Positions 18,314 through 26,969 of a DNA stretch of 64,000 nucleotides are shown piece by piece; position 1 is the first letter of the stretch, and the number at the start of each line of letters is the position of its first letter. The notes below the pieces were generated by a model. That model saw only the letters and a list, made by a program, of their open reading frames with translations. It was not told the origin of the DNA and ran no database searches. Location of the stretch: the NCBI GenBank assembly GCA_034506175.1, contig JAPDQB010000019.1, forward strand, positions 44,315-108,314, given 5' to 3'. This stretch comes from a candidate division KSB1 bacterium (GTDB lineage Bacteria; Zhuqueibacterota; Zhuqueibacteria; Zhuqueibacterales; Zhuqueibacteraceae). The translations under genes were made by a program, and so were the position numbers.

Positions 18314-19812
18314 AGGCCATTTGACCTTATTTCAACAAAGCCATCCGGCGCGTTTGCGTGAAGATGGCGCTGCCATCGCGGCCCCTGACGATGAGGCGGT
18401 AGAGGTAGATCCCCGCCGCCACATGCCGCCCGGCTTGATTGCGCCCGTTCCAGCGCAACTGATGACGGCCTGCCGCCAGCTCACCATCAACCAACGTGGC
18501 GACCAGTTGGCCGGTGAGCGCGTAAATGTTCAACGTGACTTTTCCGGCCTCCGGCAACGCGAAGGCAATGTCGGTGCTCGGATTGAACGGATTCGGAAAG
18601 TTCTGCTCCAAAACGTAATCCGTAATGACTTCGGACGTTTCGACTTCGGACTCCGCGACTTCGGATGCGTCGGCTTCCGACTCTTTCGGGAAAACCGCTA
18701 CCGACCTGTGATGCACGAAGCGCGCGCCGTTCAACACCAGAACATTTTCCGCGCAGATCGCGCCTTTGAAGCGGGAGTTCTTGTCGAGAACGACCATGGT
18801 CTCCGGCGCAATGATGTTGCCGAAAACGCGCGCGCCCCCGCCGATGATGACGCGATCGGTGTTGTCCTCATCATCATCGAAGTCTTGATCGCTGTCGTCG
18901 TCCTCGTCGCAGTTGATCGTAATCAAGTCGGTCGAGGCCGTGGCCGGCATCAATTTCATGATCACATTTTTGCCGAAAATCACCTCTTCGTCGATGTTGA
19001 TGGTGATCGGCAGGCCGGAAGTCAGGTCGATGACCAGCATGGCTTTTTCGCGGAGATTCAGGCACTCGAGGTTGTACGTACCGGAGGCCAGCTTCAGCGT
19101 GCCGTTCTTTCCGACCTTGACCTTCGCGTAGTCGCCGGGGGCCAGCGTCACGGTTTTACCTTGTTTAACTATAACGTCATCATCGCCGTGATCAAGCGAA
19201 GCCAGGACCGGCAGGGGAACTTCGGCAATGCCGGCGTTTTCAGTGACCCCGCCAGTGACGGTGCCTTTATTCTCCACGTCGTCGCCCTTGGCGGTGCCAA
19301 CGATTTTGTTGTTCTTTTTGATAAAAATGTCATCGCTGGCGGTGACGTTACCGGTGTGAATGCTGTTGGGCTTGTTGCCTGCGTTGAAGAAGATGTCGTT
19401 GTTGGCGTGAATGTCGCCGTCGGAATTAACCTGGCTATTGATCTGAATGTCTTCTTCAGCCAGCAGGACGAAGGCTTTGGCTGGCGGCCCGACGGGATTG
19501 ACCTTGATTTTTTCGGTAACACTTTTCGTGCAGCTATTGCCGTCGGTAAAACTGTAGGTGATTGAATGCTCGCCAACGCCTGCCGTAGCCGGGTCGAACA
19601 TTGTGCCGGAAATGCCCGTGCCGGAGAACGTTCCGCCCGCCGGTGAAACCAAGAACGACAAATCAACTGCCGCATCCGTCACCAGAAAAGGCCCGGCTGG
19701 GGTGAAGGTTACGATCGGCAGCGGATTGATCGTCACGGTTACCGAACCGGTCATTGTTTGTTGGCAGGATGTCGTGGTGTTGGTCGCCAGCACTGTATAA
19801 GTTCCAGCCGCT
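18314..19812. repeat. 1,499-bp direct repeat, copy A
   Basis: Bases 18314-19812 match 21173-22671 at a constant offset of 2,859. I found two differences: T/C at 19581/22440 and G/A at 19701/22560. The repeat begins 13 bases after the stop codon of the secreted-protein gene and ends inside its coding part. Beyond both edges the sequences diverge at once. Confidence 0.95.
18327..19812 (-). pseudogene. 3' fragment of the secreted Ig-repeat/sorting-domain protein
   Basis: This is the C-terminal 494 codons of the intact gene at 21186-24617, including the acidic DEDDDSDQDFDDDED stretch and the sorting domain NFPNPFNPSTDIAFALPEAG. The frame is open through the junction up to 20129, but the added N-terminal part is unrelated, has no signal peptide and crosses two terminator hairpins. 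I therefore read it as an untranslated or non-secreted fragment left by duplication. Confidence 0.8.
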
Positions 19813-19972
19813 TGTGCAGAATAAATTTTTGCGGAAAATTCCAAGCGCCGCCGAAGACGAGCCGGCCGGGGCCGGTTCTCGCAGGGTTGAATTTTTAATT
19901 TACCGGTGAGGCCAAAAGTTGTATGAAAAAATGTGGGGAATTTTCTGAGAAGCAGGGACAAAGTAATAGACG

Positions 19973-19995
19973 AAAAACCCAAAGGAGGGTTTTTG
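19973..19995 (-). terminator. Hairpin, second of a terminator pair
   Basis: On the minus strand AAAAACCC and GGGTTTTT pair around a short loop and end in T-rich sequence. It lies downstream of the Rpn gene after the stronger hairpin at 19998. Confidence 0.55.
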
Positions 19996-19997
19996 TG

Positions 19998-20024
19998 GAA
20001 AGAAAAAAGGCGGCAAACCGCCCC
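19998..20024 (-). terminator. Rho-independent terminator of the Rpn gene
   Basis: On the minus strand GGCGG-TTTG-CCGCC is followed by TTTTTTCTTT, about 20 bases after the stop at 20044. Classic stem and T-run. Confidence 0.8.
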
Positions 20025-20043
20025 CCAGAAAATTCTTTTAAAG

Positions 20044-20904
20044 CTAATTTTTGTGCACCGCCACTTTCCTGCGGCGTTTGGCCTTGCTGATCGCCAGAAC
20101 TTGTTTTCTGGAAAGCCCGGTGACTTCAACGATAAACTCGATGCTCATCTTTTTCTGCAGCAGGGCTTTGGCAGTTTCCAGCTTGCCTTCCAGCTTGCCT
20201 TCCAGCTTGCCTTCCAGCTTGCCTTCCAACCTGCCTTCCAACCTGCCTTCTTGAGCAATTTCTTGATAAGCCCGGGATTTCTTGATGTCTGAAAGCAACG
20301 GCGCGATCATTTTTTCTATCTCCTTTCGCGATAATTGGGGAAGTTTGTTCATCAATAAATTGATGAGCAATTCAATAATCTTGTTTTGCTCTTTCGGGTT
20401 CGAGGTTTTACCCGGCAGTTCTCTGACTATTTTTTTAACGGTTGAAACAACGATCTGTTTCGAATCTAAAATGATCTGAAATAAATTCATAGGAAATTTT
20501 TCCAGATGATCTTTGGACAACTGGTTCAGATAAACACAGTGCAATCTGCCGCTTTCAAAAAACTCGCGATAATGGCGATGCACGCCTGTGTCCATCGCCG
20601 GCCGCGGATAGATAACAACCGCCCGCCAATCATTGGCCGGCTGATATTGCTGCAAATACAAGAATATTTTTCCAAAGAAACGCGAATAAAAATCCGGCTT
20701 TCGGCTAAACTGCGCTTCGAAGAAATAGATATGGCCGGCTTTCGTCGTCGGCAAAAAGACGCCATCAAACCGAAAGGCTTGCTCTTTCACTTCGATTGAG
20801 GTGAACTTATATTTTTCGGCTTTCCGTTCATCTGCCCCAATCAAAGAAAAAAATGCAGCAGGAAATTCTCGAAAGAAACGATAAAAGAAAGAATCGGTTT
20901 TCAT
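20044..20904 (-). CDS. Rpn/DUF2887-family putative nuclease-transposase
   Basis: A 286-residue protein. MKTDSFFYRFFREFPAAFF is the typical start of the DUF2887 branch of the Rpn (recombination-promoting nuclease, PD-(D/E)XK) superfamily; FDGVFLPTTKAGHIYFFEAQF carries the acidic catalytic residues. The C-terminal part has LEGK/LEGR repeats followed by a helix-turn-helix-like FIVEVTGLSRKQVLAISKAK. Rpn proteins promote RecA-independent recombination in E. coli. I chose ATG 20904 from family consensus; the frame is open to 21045. A strong AAAGGAG site upstream serves an out-of-frame ATG instead. The gene has its own promoter and terminators and is flanked by the 1.5-kb repeats. Confidence 0.85.
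   Translation of the reverse strand: MKTDSFFYRFFREFPAAFFSLIGADERKAEKYKFTSIEVKEQAFRFDGVFLPTTKAGHIYFFEAQFSRKPDFYSRFFGKIFLYLQQYQPANDWRAVVIYPRPAMDTGVHRHYREFFESGRLHCVYLNQLSKDHLEKFPMNLFQIILDSKQIVVSTVKKIVRELPGKTSNPKEQNKIIELLINLLMNKLPQLSRKEIEKMIAPLLSDIKKSRAYQEIAQEGRLEGRLEGKLEGKLEGKLEGKLETAKALLQKKMSIEFIVEVTGLSRKQVLAISKAKRRRKVAVHKN
20178..20249. repeat. Six tandem 12-bp units in the Rpn gene
   Basis: Four CCAGCTTGCCTT units and two CCAACCTGCCTT units in a row encode the GRLEGRLEGKLEGK-type segment. Such a repeat can change length by slippage without breaking the frame. Confidence 0.9.
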
Positions 20905-20953
20905 CAGTTGCTCTGCTGCGTTTGCCTTTGCTTGATTGCATTTGCTCCTTTCA

Positions 20954-20981
20954 AATATAACACAAAATTTGAAGAAATCAA
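20954..20981 (-). promoter_or_regulatory. Candidate promoter of the Rpn gene
   Basis: On the minus strand TTGATT and TATATT are 16 bases apart, about 50 bases before the chosen start. A TTGACA lies further upstream. It sits directly after the terminator of the preceding gene. Confidence 0.5.
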
Positions 20982-20997
20982 CTTCTGTTTTGTCAAA

Positions 20998-21053
20998 AAT
21001 AAAAAACGCCGCTTGTTCTTGACAATCTCTTCTAAGACCGAACAAGCAGCGTT
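20998..21053 (-). terminator. Terminator of the secreted-protein gene
   Basis: On the minus strand AACGCTGCTTGTTC pairs with GAACAAGCGGCGTT across a 21-base loop (one mismatch) and is followed by TTTTATTTTT. It is 130 bases after the stop at 21186 and outside the duplicated segment, so copy A lacks it. Confidence 0.75.
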
Positions 21054-21069
21054 TTAAAAATTCCTACTA

Positions 21070-21138
21070 CTACTTACTCATACTCTTACCGTCTTTCAAG
21101 CCTTTTAAATGCGAGTAAGAGTAAGAGGACGAGCAGGG
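21070..21138. repeat. TACTC/GAGTA simple-sequence inverted repeat
   Basis: CTACTTACTCATACTCTTAC on one side and GCGAGTAAGAGTAAGAGG on the other are imperfect reverse complements built from a five- to six-base motif. A similar GAGTAC/GAGTAT run occurs at 56990. Confidence 0.5.
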
Positions 21139-21172
21139 GTAAAAGCATCGGGCATAAGCCTCACTTCCGTTC

Positions 21173-22671
21173 AGGCCATTTGACCTTATTTCAACAAAGC
21201 CATCCGGCGCGTTTGCGTGAAGATGGCGCTGCCATCGCGGCCCCTGACGATGAGGCGGTAGAGGTAGATCCCCGCCGCCACATGCCGCCCGGCTTGATTG
21301 CGCCCGTTCCAGCGCAACTGATGACGGCCTGCCGCCAGCTCACCATCAACCAACGTGGCGACCAGTTGGCCGGTGAGCGCGTAAATGTTCAACGTGACTT
21401 TTCCGGCCTCCGGCAACGCGAAGGCAATGTCGGTGCTCGGATTGAACGGATTCGGAAAGTTCTGCTCCAAAACGTAATCCGTAATGACTTCGGACGTTTC
21501 GACTTCGGACTCCGCGACTTCGGATGCGTCGGCTTCCGACTCTTTCGGGAAAACCGCTACCGACCTGTGATGCACGAAGCGCGCGCCGTTCAACACCAGA
21601 ACATTTTCCGCGCAGATCGCGCCTTTGAAGCGGGAGTTCTTGTCGAGAACGACCATGGTCTCCGGCGCAATGATGTTGCCGAAAACGCGCGCGCCCCCGC
21701 CGATGATGACGCGATCGGTGTTGTCCTCATCATCATCGAAGTCTTGATCGCTGTCGTCGTCCTCGTCGCAGTTGATCGTAATCAAGTCGGTCGAGGCCGT
21801 GGCCGGCATCAATTTCATGATCACATTTTTGCCGAAAATCACCTCTTCGTCGATGTTGATGGTGATCGGCAGGCCGGAAGTCAGGTCGATGACCAGCATG
21901 GCTTTTTCGCGGAGATTCAGGCACTCGAGGTTGTACGTACCGGAGGCCAGCTTCAGCGTGCCGTTCTTTCCGACCTTGACCTTCGCGTAGTCGCCGGGGG
22001 CCAGCGTCACGGTTTTACCTTGTTTAACTATAACGTCATCATCGCCGTGATCAAGCGAAGCCAGGACCGGCAGGGGAACTTCGGCAATGCCGGCGTTTTC
22101 AGTGACCCCGCCAGTGACGGTGCCTTTATTCTCCACGTCGTCGCCCTTGGCGGTGCCAACGATTTTGTTGTTCTTTTTGATAAAAATGTCATCGCTGGCG
22201 GTGACGTTACCGGTGTGAATGCTGTTGGGCTTGTTGCCTGCGTTGAAGAAGATGTCGTTGTTGGCGTGAATGTCGCCGTCGGAATTAACCTGGCTATTGA
22301 TCTGAATGTCTTCTTCAGCCAGCAGGACGAAGGCTTTGGCTGGCGGCCCGACGGGATTGACCTTGATTTTTTCGGTAACACTTTTCGTGCAGCTATTGCC
22401 GTCGGTAAAACTGTAGGTGATTGAATGCTCGCCAACGCCCGCCGTAGCCGGGTCGAACATTGTGCCGGAAATGCCCGTGCCGGAGAACGTTCCGCCCGCC
22501 GGTGAAACCAAGAACGACAAATCAACTGCCGCATCCGTCACCAGAAAAGGCCCGGCTGGAGTGAAGGTTACGATCGGCAGCGGATTGATCGTCACGGTTA
22601 CCGAACCGGTCATTGTTTGTTGGCAGGATGTCGTGGTGTTGGTCGCCAGCACTGTATAAGTTCCAGCCGCT
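21173..22671. repeat. 1,499-bp direct repeat, copy B
   Basis: Partner of 18314-19812. It is the 3' part of the intact secreted-protein gene plus 13 bases of its flank, and is presumably the source copy because the reading frame continues upstream into a signal peptide. Confidence 0.95.
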
Positions 22672-24617
22672 GTTTGATCACCAAAGCTGATGGCGCTGCC
22701 GGTTCCGGAAACTGCTGAGCCGATATTCGTCGTGCCATCTAAAACCAACTGATATTCGACACCGGTCTCTGAACCGTCCAATCCAACGGCGACGCCAGTT
22801 CCTCCTGAGCAATAGGAGCCGCCGCCGGTCACATTGAACGCTGTTGGCAAGGCATTGATCGTTACCGTTGCCGATCCAGTCATTGTTTGCTGGCAAAGAG
22901 TTGTTGTGTTAGTCGCCACCACCGTGTAAGTTCCGGCCGTGGTTTGATTGCCAAAGCTAATCGCGCTGCCGGTTCCGGCGACTGGTGAGCCGACATTCGT
23001 TGTGCCATCTAAAACCAACTGGTATTCGACACCGGTCTCTGAATCGTCCAGCCCAACTGTGACGCCTGTCCCTCCCGAACAAGATGCTCCAGTTCCTGTC
23101 ACATTAAAAGCCGTCGGCAATGGATTGACGGTGACGGTTACCGAACCGGTCATTGTTTGTTGGCAGGATGTCGTGGTGTTGGTCGCCAGCACTGTATAAG
23201 TTCCAGCCGCTGTTTGATCACCAAAGCTGATGGCGCTGCCGGTTCCGGAAACTGCTGAGCCGATATTCGTCGTGCCATCTAAAACCAACTGATATTCGAC
23301 ACCGGTCTCTGAACCGTCCAATCCAACGGCGACGCCAGTTCCTCCTGAGCAATAGGAGCCGCCGCCGGTCACATTGAACGCTGTTGGCAAGGCATTGATC
23401 GTTACCGTTGCCGATCCAGTCATTGTTTGCTGGCAAAGAGTTGTTGTGTTAGTCGCCACCACCGTGTAAGTTCCGGCCGTGGTTTGATTGCCAAAGCTAA
23501 TCGCGCTGCCGGTTCCGGCGACTGGTGAGCCGACATTCGTCGTGCCATCTAAAACCAACTGGTATTCGACACCGGTCTCTGAACCGTCCAATCCAACGGC
23601 GACGCCAGTTCCTCCTGAGCAATAGGAGCCGCCGCCGGTGACACTGAAAACCGTCGGCAGTGGATTCACCGTAACCGCCAAGCTGTTTGCTGTTCCGGTA
23701 TTACAACTATTGCTCGGCGTCACCGTGACGTTGCCGGAGGTTGCGCCCCAATCGACCGTAATTGAAGTCGTCCCTTGGCCGGAAGCAACGCTCGCCCCGG
23801 CAGGAACTGTCCAGGTGTAAGATGTTGCTCCGCTCACGGCGCTGATCGAATAACTCACTCCCGTCGCGTTGGCGCAGACCGAACTCGATCCGGTTATCGC
23901 TCCGGCAGCGCCGACGCCGGGACAGACTGAAATATTGTCCACCGCAAAGCCTGGTCTCGAACCGGCTCCTGTGACATCTCGTTGTACCCAGCGCAATTGC
24001 ACGGTGGCCTGGTTGTCGCAGACGGAAGGCAGGGTAAAAGTTTTCGCTTGCAAATTTTGGGGTGTGGTCACGCCTGATCCGGTTTGCGTGGTTGTATTGC
24101 TCTCATAGATGCCGTTGGCGTTTCCACTGACTGAGGTGAATGCCCCGCTGGTTCCAACTCTGTATTGGAGATCGACTTGGTTTATTCTGGTATTCGTCGT
24201 TCCATTATAAGGATTGCGTATCGTCATGATGTCGAACGCCACGGTGACATTAGAATGGCCGGTGGTGTTGATCACCAAAACCAAAGCCGGGTCCGTGCTT
24301 CCCGAAGCCAAAATTCCTATCTTGCCATTATAATTATGAACGCCACCAGTAGTTGTGCTTGCGGAACTGCTTGCGAGCAAGGCTTCATCGGCGGTGGGCG
24401 CGTTCGTTCTGAATGAGGTTGAAGAACTGCCCCCCACTGTCCATCCTTGCCAGCCCGCCGGGTAAGTGGTCGAGCTGTGCGCCAAGCTGGAAAAATCCTG
24501 TGAGTAGGGAAGCGATTGGGCGGTGGGGTTCGTTTGGGCCTGTGTGCCTTGTGCCCAAAACAAGCCGACAAACAACGCCGCGCCCAGCGTCGAAAAAATC
24601 AGTCGAAATGTGTTCAC
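21186..24617 (-). CDS. Large secreted Ig-repeat protein with C-terminal sorting domain
   Basis: A 1,143-residue exported protein. GTG 24617 with AGAGGA upstream is preferred over a TTG six codons earlier. A signal peptide (VNTFRLIFSTLGAALFVGLFWAQG) is followed by a beta-sandwich region, an Ig/PKD-like domain, four ~90-residue repeats (VTGGGSYCSGGTGVAVGLDG to TMTGSVTVTINPLPT), another Ig-like domain (FTPAGPFLVTDAAVDLSF), a long parallel-beta-like stretch with an acidic segment, and a final FlgD-Ig/type-IX-like domain NFPNPFNPST...GIYLYRL. It is likely a cell-surface or extracellular adhesin or structural protein. Its last third is duplicated at 18314. Confidence 0.9.
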   Translation of the reverse strand: MNTFRLIFSTLGAALFVGLFWAQGTQAQTNPTAQSLPYSQDFSSLAHSSTTYPAGWQGWTVGGSSSTSFRTNAPTADEALLASSSASTTTGGVHNYNGKIGILASGSTDPALVLVINTTGHSNVTVAFDIMTIRNPYNGTTNTRINQVDLQYRVGTSGAFTSVSGNANGIYESNTTTQTGSGVTTPQNLQAKTFTLPSVCDNQATVQLRWVQRDVTGAGSRPGFAVDNISVCPGVGAAGAITGSSSVCANATGVSYSISAVSGATSYTWTVPAGASVASGQGTTSITVDWGATSGNVTVTPSNSCNTGTANSLAVTVNPLPTVFSVTGGGSYCSGGTGVAVGLDGSETGVEYQLVLDGTTNVGSPVAGTGSAISFGNQTTAGTYTVVATNTTTLCQQTMTGSATVTINALPTAFNVTGGGSYCSGGTGVAVGLDGSETGVEYQLVLDGTTNIGSAVSGTGSAISFGDQTAAGTYTVLATNTTTSCQQTMTGSVTVTVNPLPTAFNVTGTGASCSGGTGVTVGLDDSETGVEYQLVLDGTTNVGSPVAGTGSAISFGNQTTAGTYTVVATNTTTLCQQTMTGSATVTINALPTAFNVTGGGSYCSGGTGVAVGLDGSETGVEYQLVLDGTTNIGSAVSGTGSAISFGDQTAAGTYTVLATNTTTSCQQTMTGSVTVTINPLPIVTFTPAGPFLVTDAAVDLSFLVSPAGGTFSGTGISGTMFDPATAGVGEHSITYSFTDGNSCTKSVTEKIKVNPVGPPAKAFVLLAEEDIQINSQVNSDGDIHANNDIFFNAGNKPNSIHTGNVTASDDIFIKKNNKIVGTAKGDDVENKGTVTGGVTENAGIAEVPLPVLASLDHGDDDVIVKQGKTVTLAPGDYAKVKVGKNGTLKLASGTYNLECLNLREKAMLVIDLTSGLPITINIDEEVIFGKNVIMKLMPATASTDLITINCDEDDDSDQDFDDDEDNTDRVIIGGGARVFGNIIAPETMVVLDKNSRFKGAICAENVLVLNGARFVHHRSVAVFPKESEADASEVAESEVETSEVITDYVLEQNFPNPFNPSTDIAFALPEAGKVTLNIYALTGQLVATLVDGELAAGRHQLRWNGRNQAGRHVAAGIYLYRLIVRGRDGSAIFTQTRRMALLK
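22594..23673. repeat. Four 270-bp units in two 540-bp pairs
   Basis: Bases 22594-23000 are the same as 23134-23540 (offset 540), so the Ig-like units are arranged as A-B-A-B with the 540-bp pair recently copied. After 23000 the copies differ at several bases. Confidence 0.85.
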
Positions 24618-25062
24618 GGTGAAATCCTCTTGCAAATTTTAATTTTGTTAAGCCGGTACGACATTCTCAAAAGGATTAACCCGCCCATCCGTAGACAGAA
24701 GCCAAGATTTTATAAAAGAGGTTTTTATAGAAGAGAGGTGATGGCCTGTCTAAACAGCCATCAAAGACAGGCCAGATCAGGGTTTGAAAAGACTTGAATC
24801 AGTGGAAAAGCTTCAGTGAGGAATCAGGAAACCTGCGCGGTGGTGAATCCTACACAACCGGTCGGAGGGAGAAGAGAACGATATTTTCGCCGAGCGAAGC
24901 CTTGTTTAAAAAACGGCTCGTTCCCTTTCTGCTTTTCGCTTATCCTCACAGTTTGGCTCACGGCGTAAACTTCTCTGTCAATTTATATTATTCGCTATAC
25001 CTGCGGAATAAATTTTCGCGGAAAATTTCGATAAAATTTTTGCTTGATTACATCCTCATAGT

Positions 25063-25132
25063 ACCACGAAAATGCCGTAGCGGCTTCCAGCCTGCATGCA
25101 GACAAGATGTCTGCGCTACATTTTCATCGTGA
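25063..25132. repeat. Dispersed palindrome, GTAGCGCAG family, copy 1
   Basis: ACCACGAAAATGCCGTAGCG, then GCTTCCAGCCTGCATGCAGA and CAAGATGTCTGCGCTACATT follow in order. Outer arms CACGAAAATG/CATTTTCATCGTG and inner arms GTAGC/GCTAC, GCAG/CTGC can fold. Near-identical copies are at 63619, 63810 and 63874. Confidence 0.9.
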
Positions 25133-25214
25133 TGGGTGTGCAAACGTACATGGCAATTACTCTGGAAAAACCATCCCTGGCCTGCGGCAGGGCAGGCACG
25201 ACCGCGAAGTTTTT

Positions 25215-25266
25215 GTAACGCAAGCCTCCAGCTTGCCTTCGTTTACAGGCTGGAAGCCTGCGTTAC
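25215..25266. repeat. Dispersed palindrome, GTAACGCA variant
   Basis: GTAACGCAAGCCTCCAGCTTGC pairs imperfectly with the reverse complement GGCTGGAAGCCTGCGTTAC. The shared GGCTTCCAGCCTG core relates it to the GTAGCGCAG family beside it. Confidence 0.85.
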
Positions 25267-25616
25267 GCTATAGGCACAGAATTAATTTTTGCAAAAAATT
25301 ACCCGCATTATTCATAAAAAACCCCGAGGTTTTTGCAACAAAAGATTTGGAATTTGATCCCACCGGTGATCCGGCGCATGGGCAACAGGAGTTTGTTGAG
25401 TCAACATTACGATCAACACATGTATTGCCGTTGTTGATCGGCGAAGGGCTTTCGGGTCACCGATCGCCGCGTTGTTGGGCCTGGCAAAGCGCATGCAACC
25501 AAAGGTGCCTGCGGCATTCTGCGACGGCTGGTTCAGCGGTTGCACCAATAGAGGTCGAATAACCTGAATGGAAATAAGCCCGCCGTCAATTGTTCAAGAC
25601 TGGATTTTATAGCGTG

Positions 25617-26939
25617 TTAAATCATGGCTTGAACGAGGTTGTCCATGATTTTCGCCGAAGCGCCGCAGCGCGCCAAAACGAAGTCGCGATGTTGGCTGCC
25701 TTTTTCCTGTCGCAAAGCCGAATTTTGAAAAAGCGTCAACAAATTTTTTTGACATTCCTCAGCCGTGGTGACGACGGTTAAGATTTGCTTCTCATTCAAT
25801 TCAACCGCCTCCGGCGAATTACAAAAACGCGGCCCCACCAAAACCGGCACGCCGTGCACCGCCGCTTCGAGGACGCTGTGCACGCCAGGCCCAAAGCTCC
25901 CGCCGACAAAGGCCACCTGCCCGGCGCTGTAAAGTATCGCGAGAATGCCGATACGATCCACGAGCAAAATCGCTTCATTCCCCTTTTTTGTCACCTGTGA
26001 AAGTCGCCTGCTCACCAGCCCCGCCGCGGCAATTTGTTTTTCCAAATTCGTTAGATGCTCCGGCGTCGGTTCGTGGGGAACCAGAATCAGGCGCAACGCC
26101 GGCAACTGTTTCCGCGCCGCGACAAAAGCCGGCAGCAGAATTTCTTCATCCGAAGGCCAGGTGCTGCCGGCGACGAAAATGGGAAAACCATCCAGCCAAT
26201 CCTTCGGCAAAACTTCGTCAATTTTTTTCGATTGGCTGCGAAAGAGAACTTGATCGTAACGCGAATCGCCGGTGATGACCAAACGCCCGGGATGGCGAAC
26301 CAAATCGGCGAGACTCTGGGCGGCGTGAGCGGAAACCGCGCCGATGGCGTCGAAGCTATCGAAGACGGCGCGGTTGAAATGGCGCACGAGCGGCCAATGG
26401 CGCAGGGAACGCGCGTTGGCGCTGACGCTGGCATTGGCCAGCAAAATCGTAACACCGCGTTTTTTCGCCTCCCACAGATGATTCGGCCAAAAATCGTGAC
26501 GAATGATAATTGCCGCAGTGGGATTGACCAAATTCAAAAATCGCCGTGCGTTCCACAAACTGTCAAATGCCAAATAGCTTACGGCTTCGGCCGGAATGTT
26601 GGCGCGGTTGAGGTTGGCATGGGCGCTTGGCGAAAAAAGCGTCAACACCCGCACGGCCTCGGGAAAACGGTTTTTGATTTCCTGCAGCAGCGGCCGCGCC
26701 TGCTCGTATTCGCCCATCGAACTGGCGTGAATCCAAAAGCGCGGGGCAGAATTTTTGACCGGCGCCAGTTGCGCCGCCAATTCTTCAAAAAGCCCTTTGC
26801 GGCCGGCGATACCGGCGTGAATTTTTTCAAAGCGGGAAAGCCCGAGACGGGAAAGGAAGGCGACAGCCGGAAACCCCACAAACATCAACGGAACGGCAAC
26901 GAGGTTGTATAATGTCCTCCAGATAAAAAGCGGCGTCAT
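25617..26939 (-). CDS. waaA: 3-deoxy-D-manno-octulosonate (Kdo) transferase
   Basis: A 440-residue GT30 enzyme that adds Kdo to lipid A precursor at the inner membrane. An N-terminal hydrophobic anchor (residues 10-30) is followed by FWIHASSMGEYEQARPLL, with the catalytic Glu in the GE pair, FAGSTWPSDEEILLPAF-like FVAGSTWPSDEEILLPAF, and VGGSFGPGVHSVLEAA with GVPVLVGP. All family blocks are intact. It implies an LPS-bearing outer membrane. The upstream gene is a LytR_C protein 30 bases away. Confidence 0.93.
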   Translation of the reverse strand: MTPLFIWRTLYNLVAVPLMFVGFPAVAFLSRLGLSRFEKIHAGIAGRKGLFEELAAQLAPVKNSAPRFWIHASSMGEYEQARPLLQEIKNRFPEAVRVLTLFSPSAHANLNRANIPAEAVSYLAFDSLWNARRFLNLVNPTAAIIIRHDFWPNHLWEAKKRGVTILLANASVSANARSLRHWPLVRHFNRAVFDSFDAIGAVSAHAAQSLADLVRHPGRLVITGDSRYDQVLFRSQSKKIDEVLPKDWLDGFPIFVAGSTWPSDEEILLPAFVAARKQLPALRLILVPHEPTPEHLTNLEKQIAAAGLVSRRLSQVTKKGNEAILLVDRIGILAILYSAGQVAFVGGSFGPGVHSVLEAAVHGVPVLVGPRFCNSPEAVELNEKQILTVVTTAEECQKNLLTLFQNSALRQEKGSQHRDFVLARCGASAKIMDNLVQAMI

Positions 26940-26969
26940 TTTTCTGGGCCTGTCCGGCGGTAGACAGGA

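Larger units (their letters stand above)
24618..25616. other. Repeat-rich gap of about 1 kb
   Basis: No gene is supported. It holds the upstream region of the secreted-protein gene, a GGCCTGTCT...AGACAGGCC hairpin (about 24743-24773), and two palindromic dispersed repeats (25063 and 25215). Frames reading through the repeats give AGFQPAC-like peptides that are repeat translations and not proteins. Confidence 0.6.

Noticed and set aside
20178..20249. CRISPR-like tandem repeat
   Set aside because: Units are 12 bp without spacers and encode an in-frame LEGK/LEGR stretch.
18321..22424. Two identical 414-codon plus-strand frames (18321-19565 and 21180-22424)
   Set aside because: They are antisense shadows of the duplicated secreted-protein gene; the minus strand has the signal peptide, Ig repeats and sorting domain.
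18314..22671. Classical insertion sequence around the Rpn gene
   Set aside because: No terminal inverted repeats or short target duplications at the edges were seen; the repeats are direct and 1.5 kb long.
25107..25562. A 151-codon plus-strand frame giving AGFQPAC-like peptide
   Set aside because: It is a reading of the GTAGCGCAG palindromes and their flanks; no ribosome site, no family match and the same peptide recurs at the other copies.
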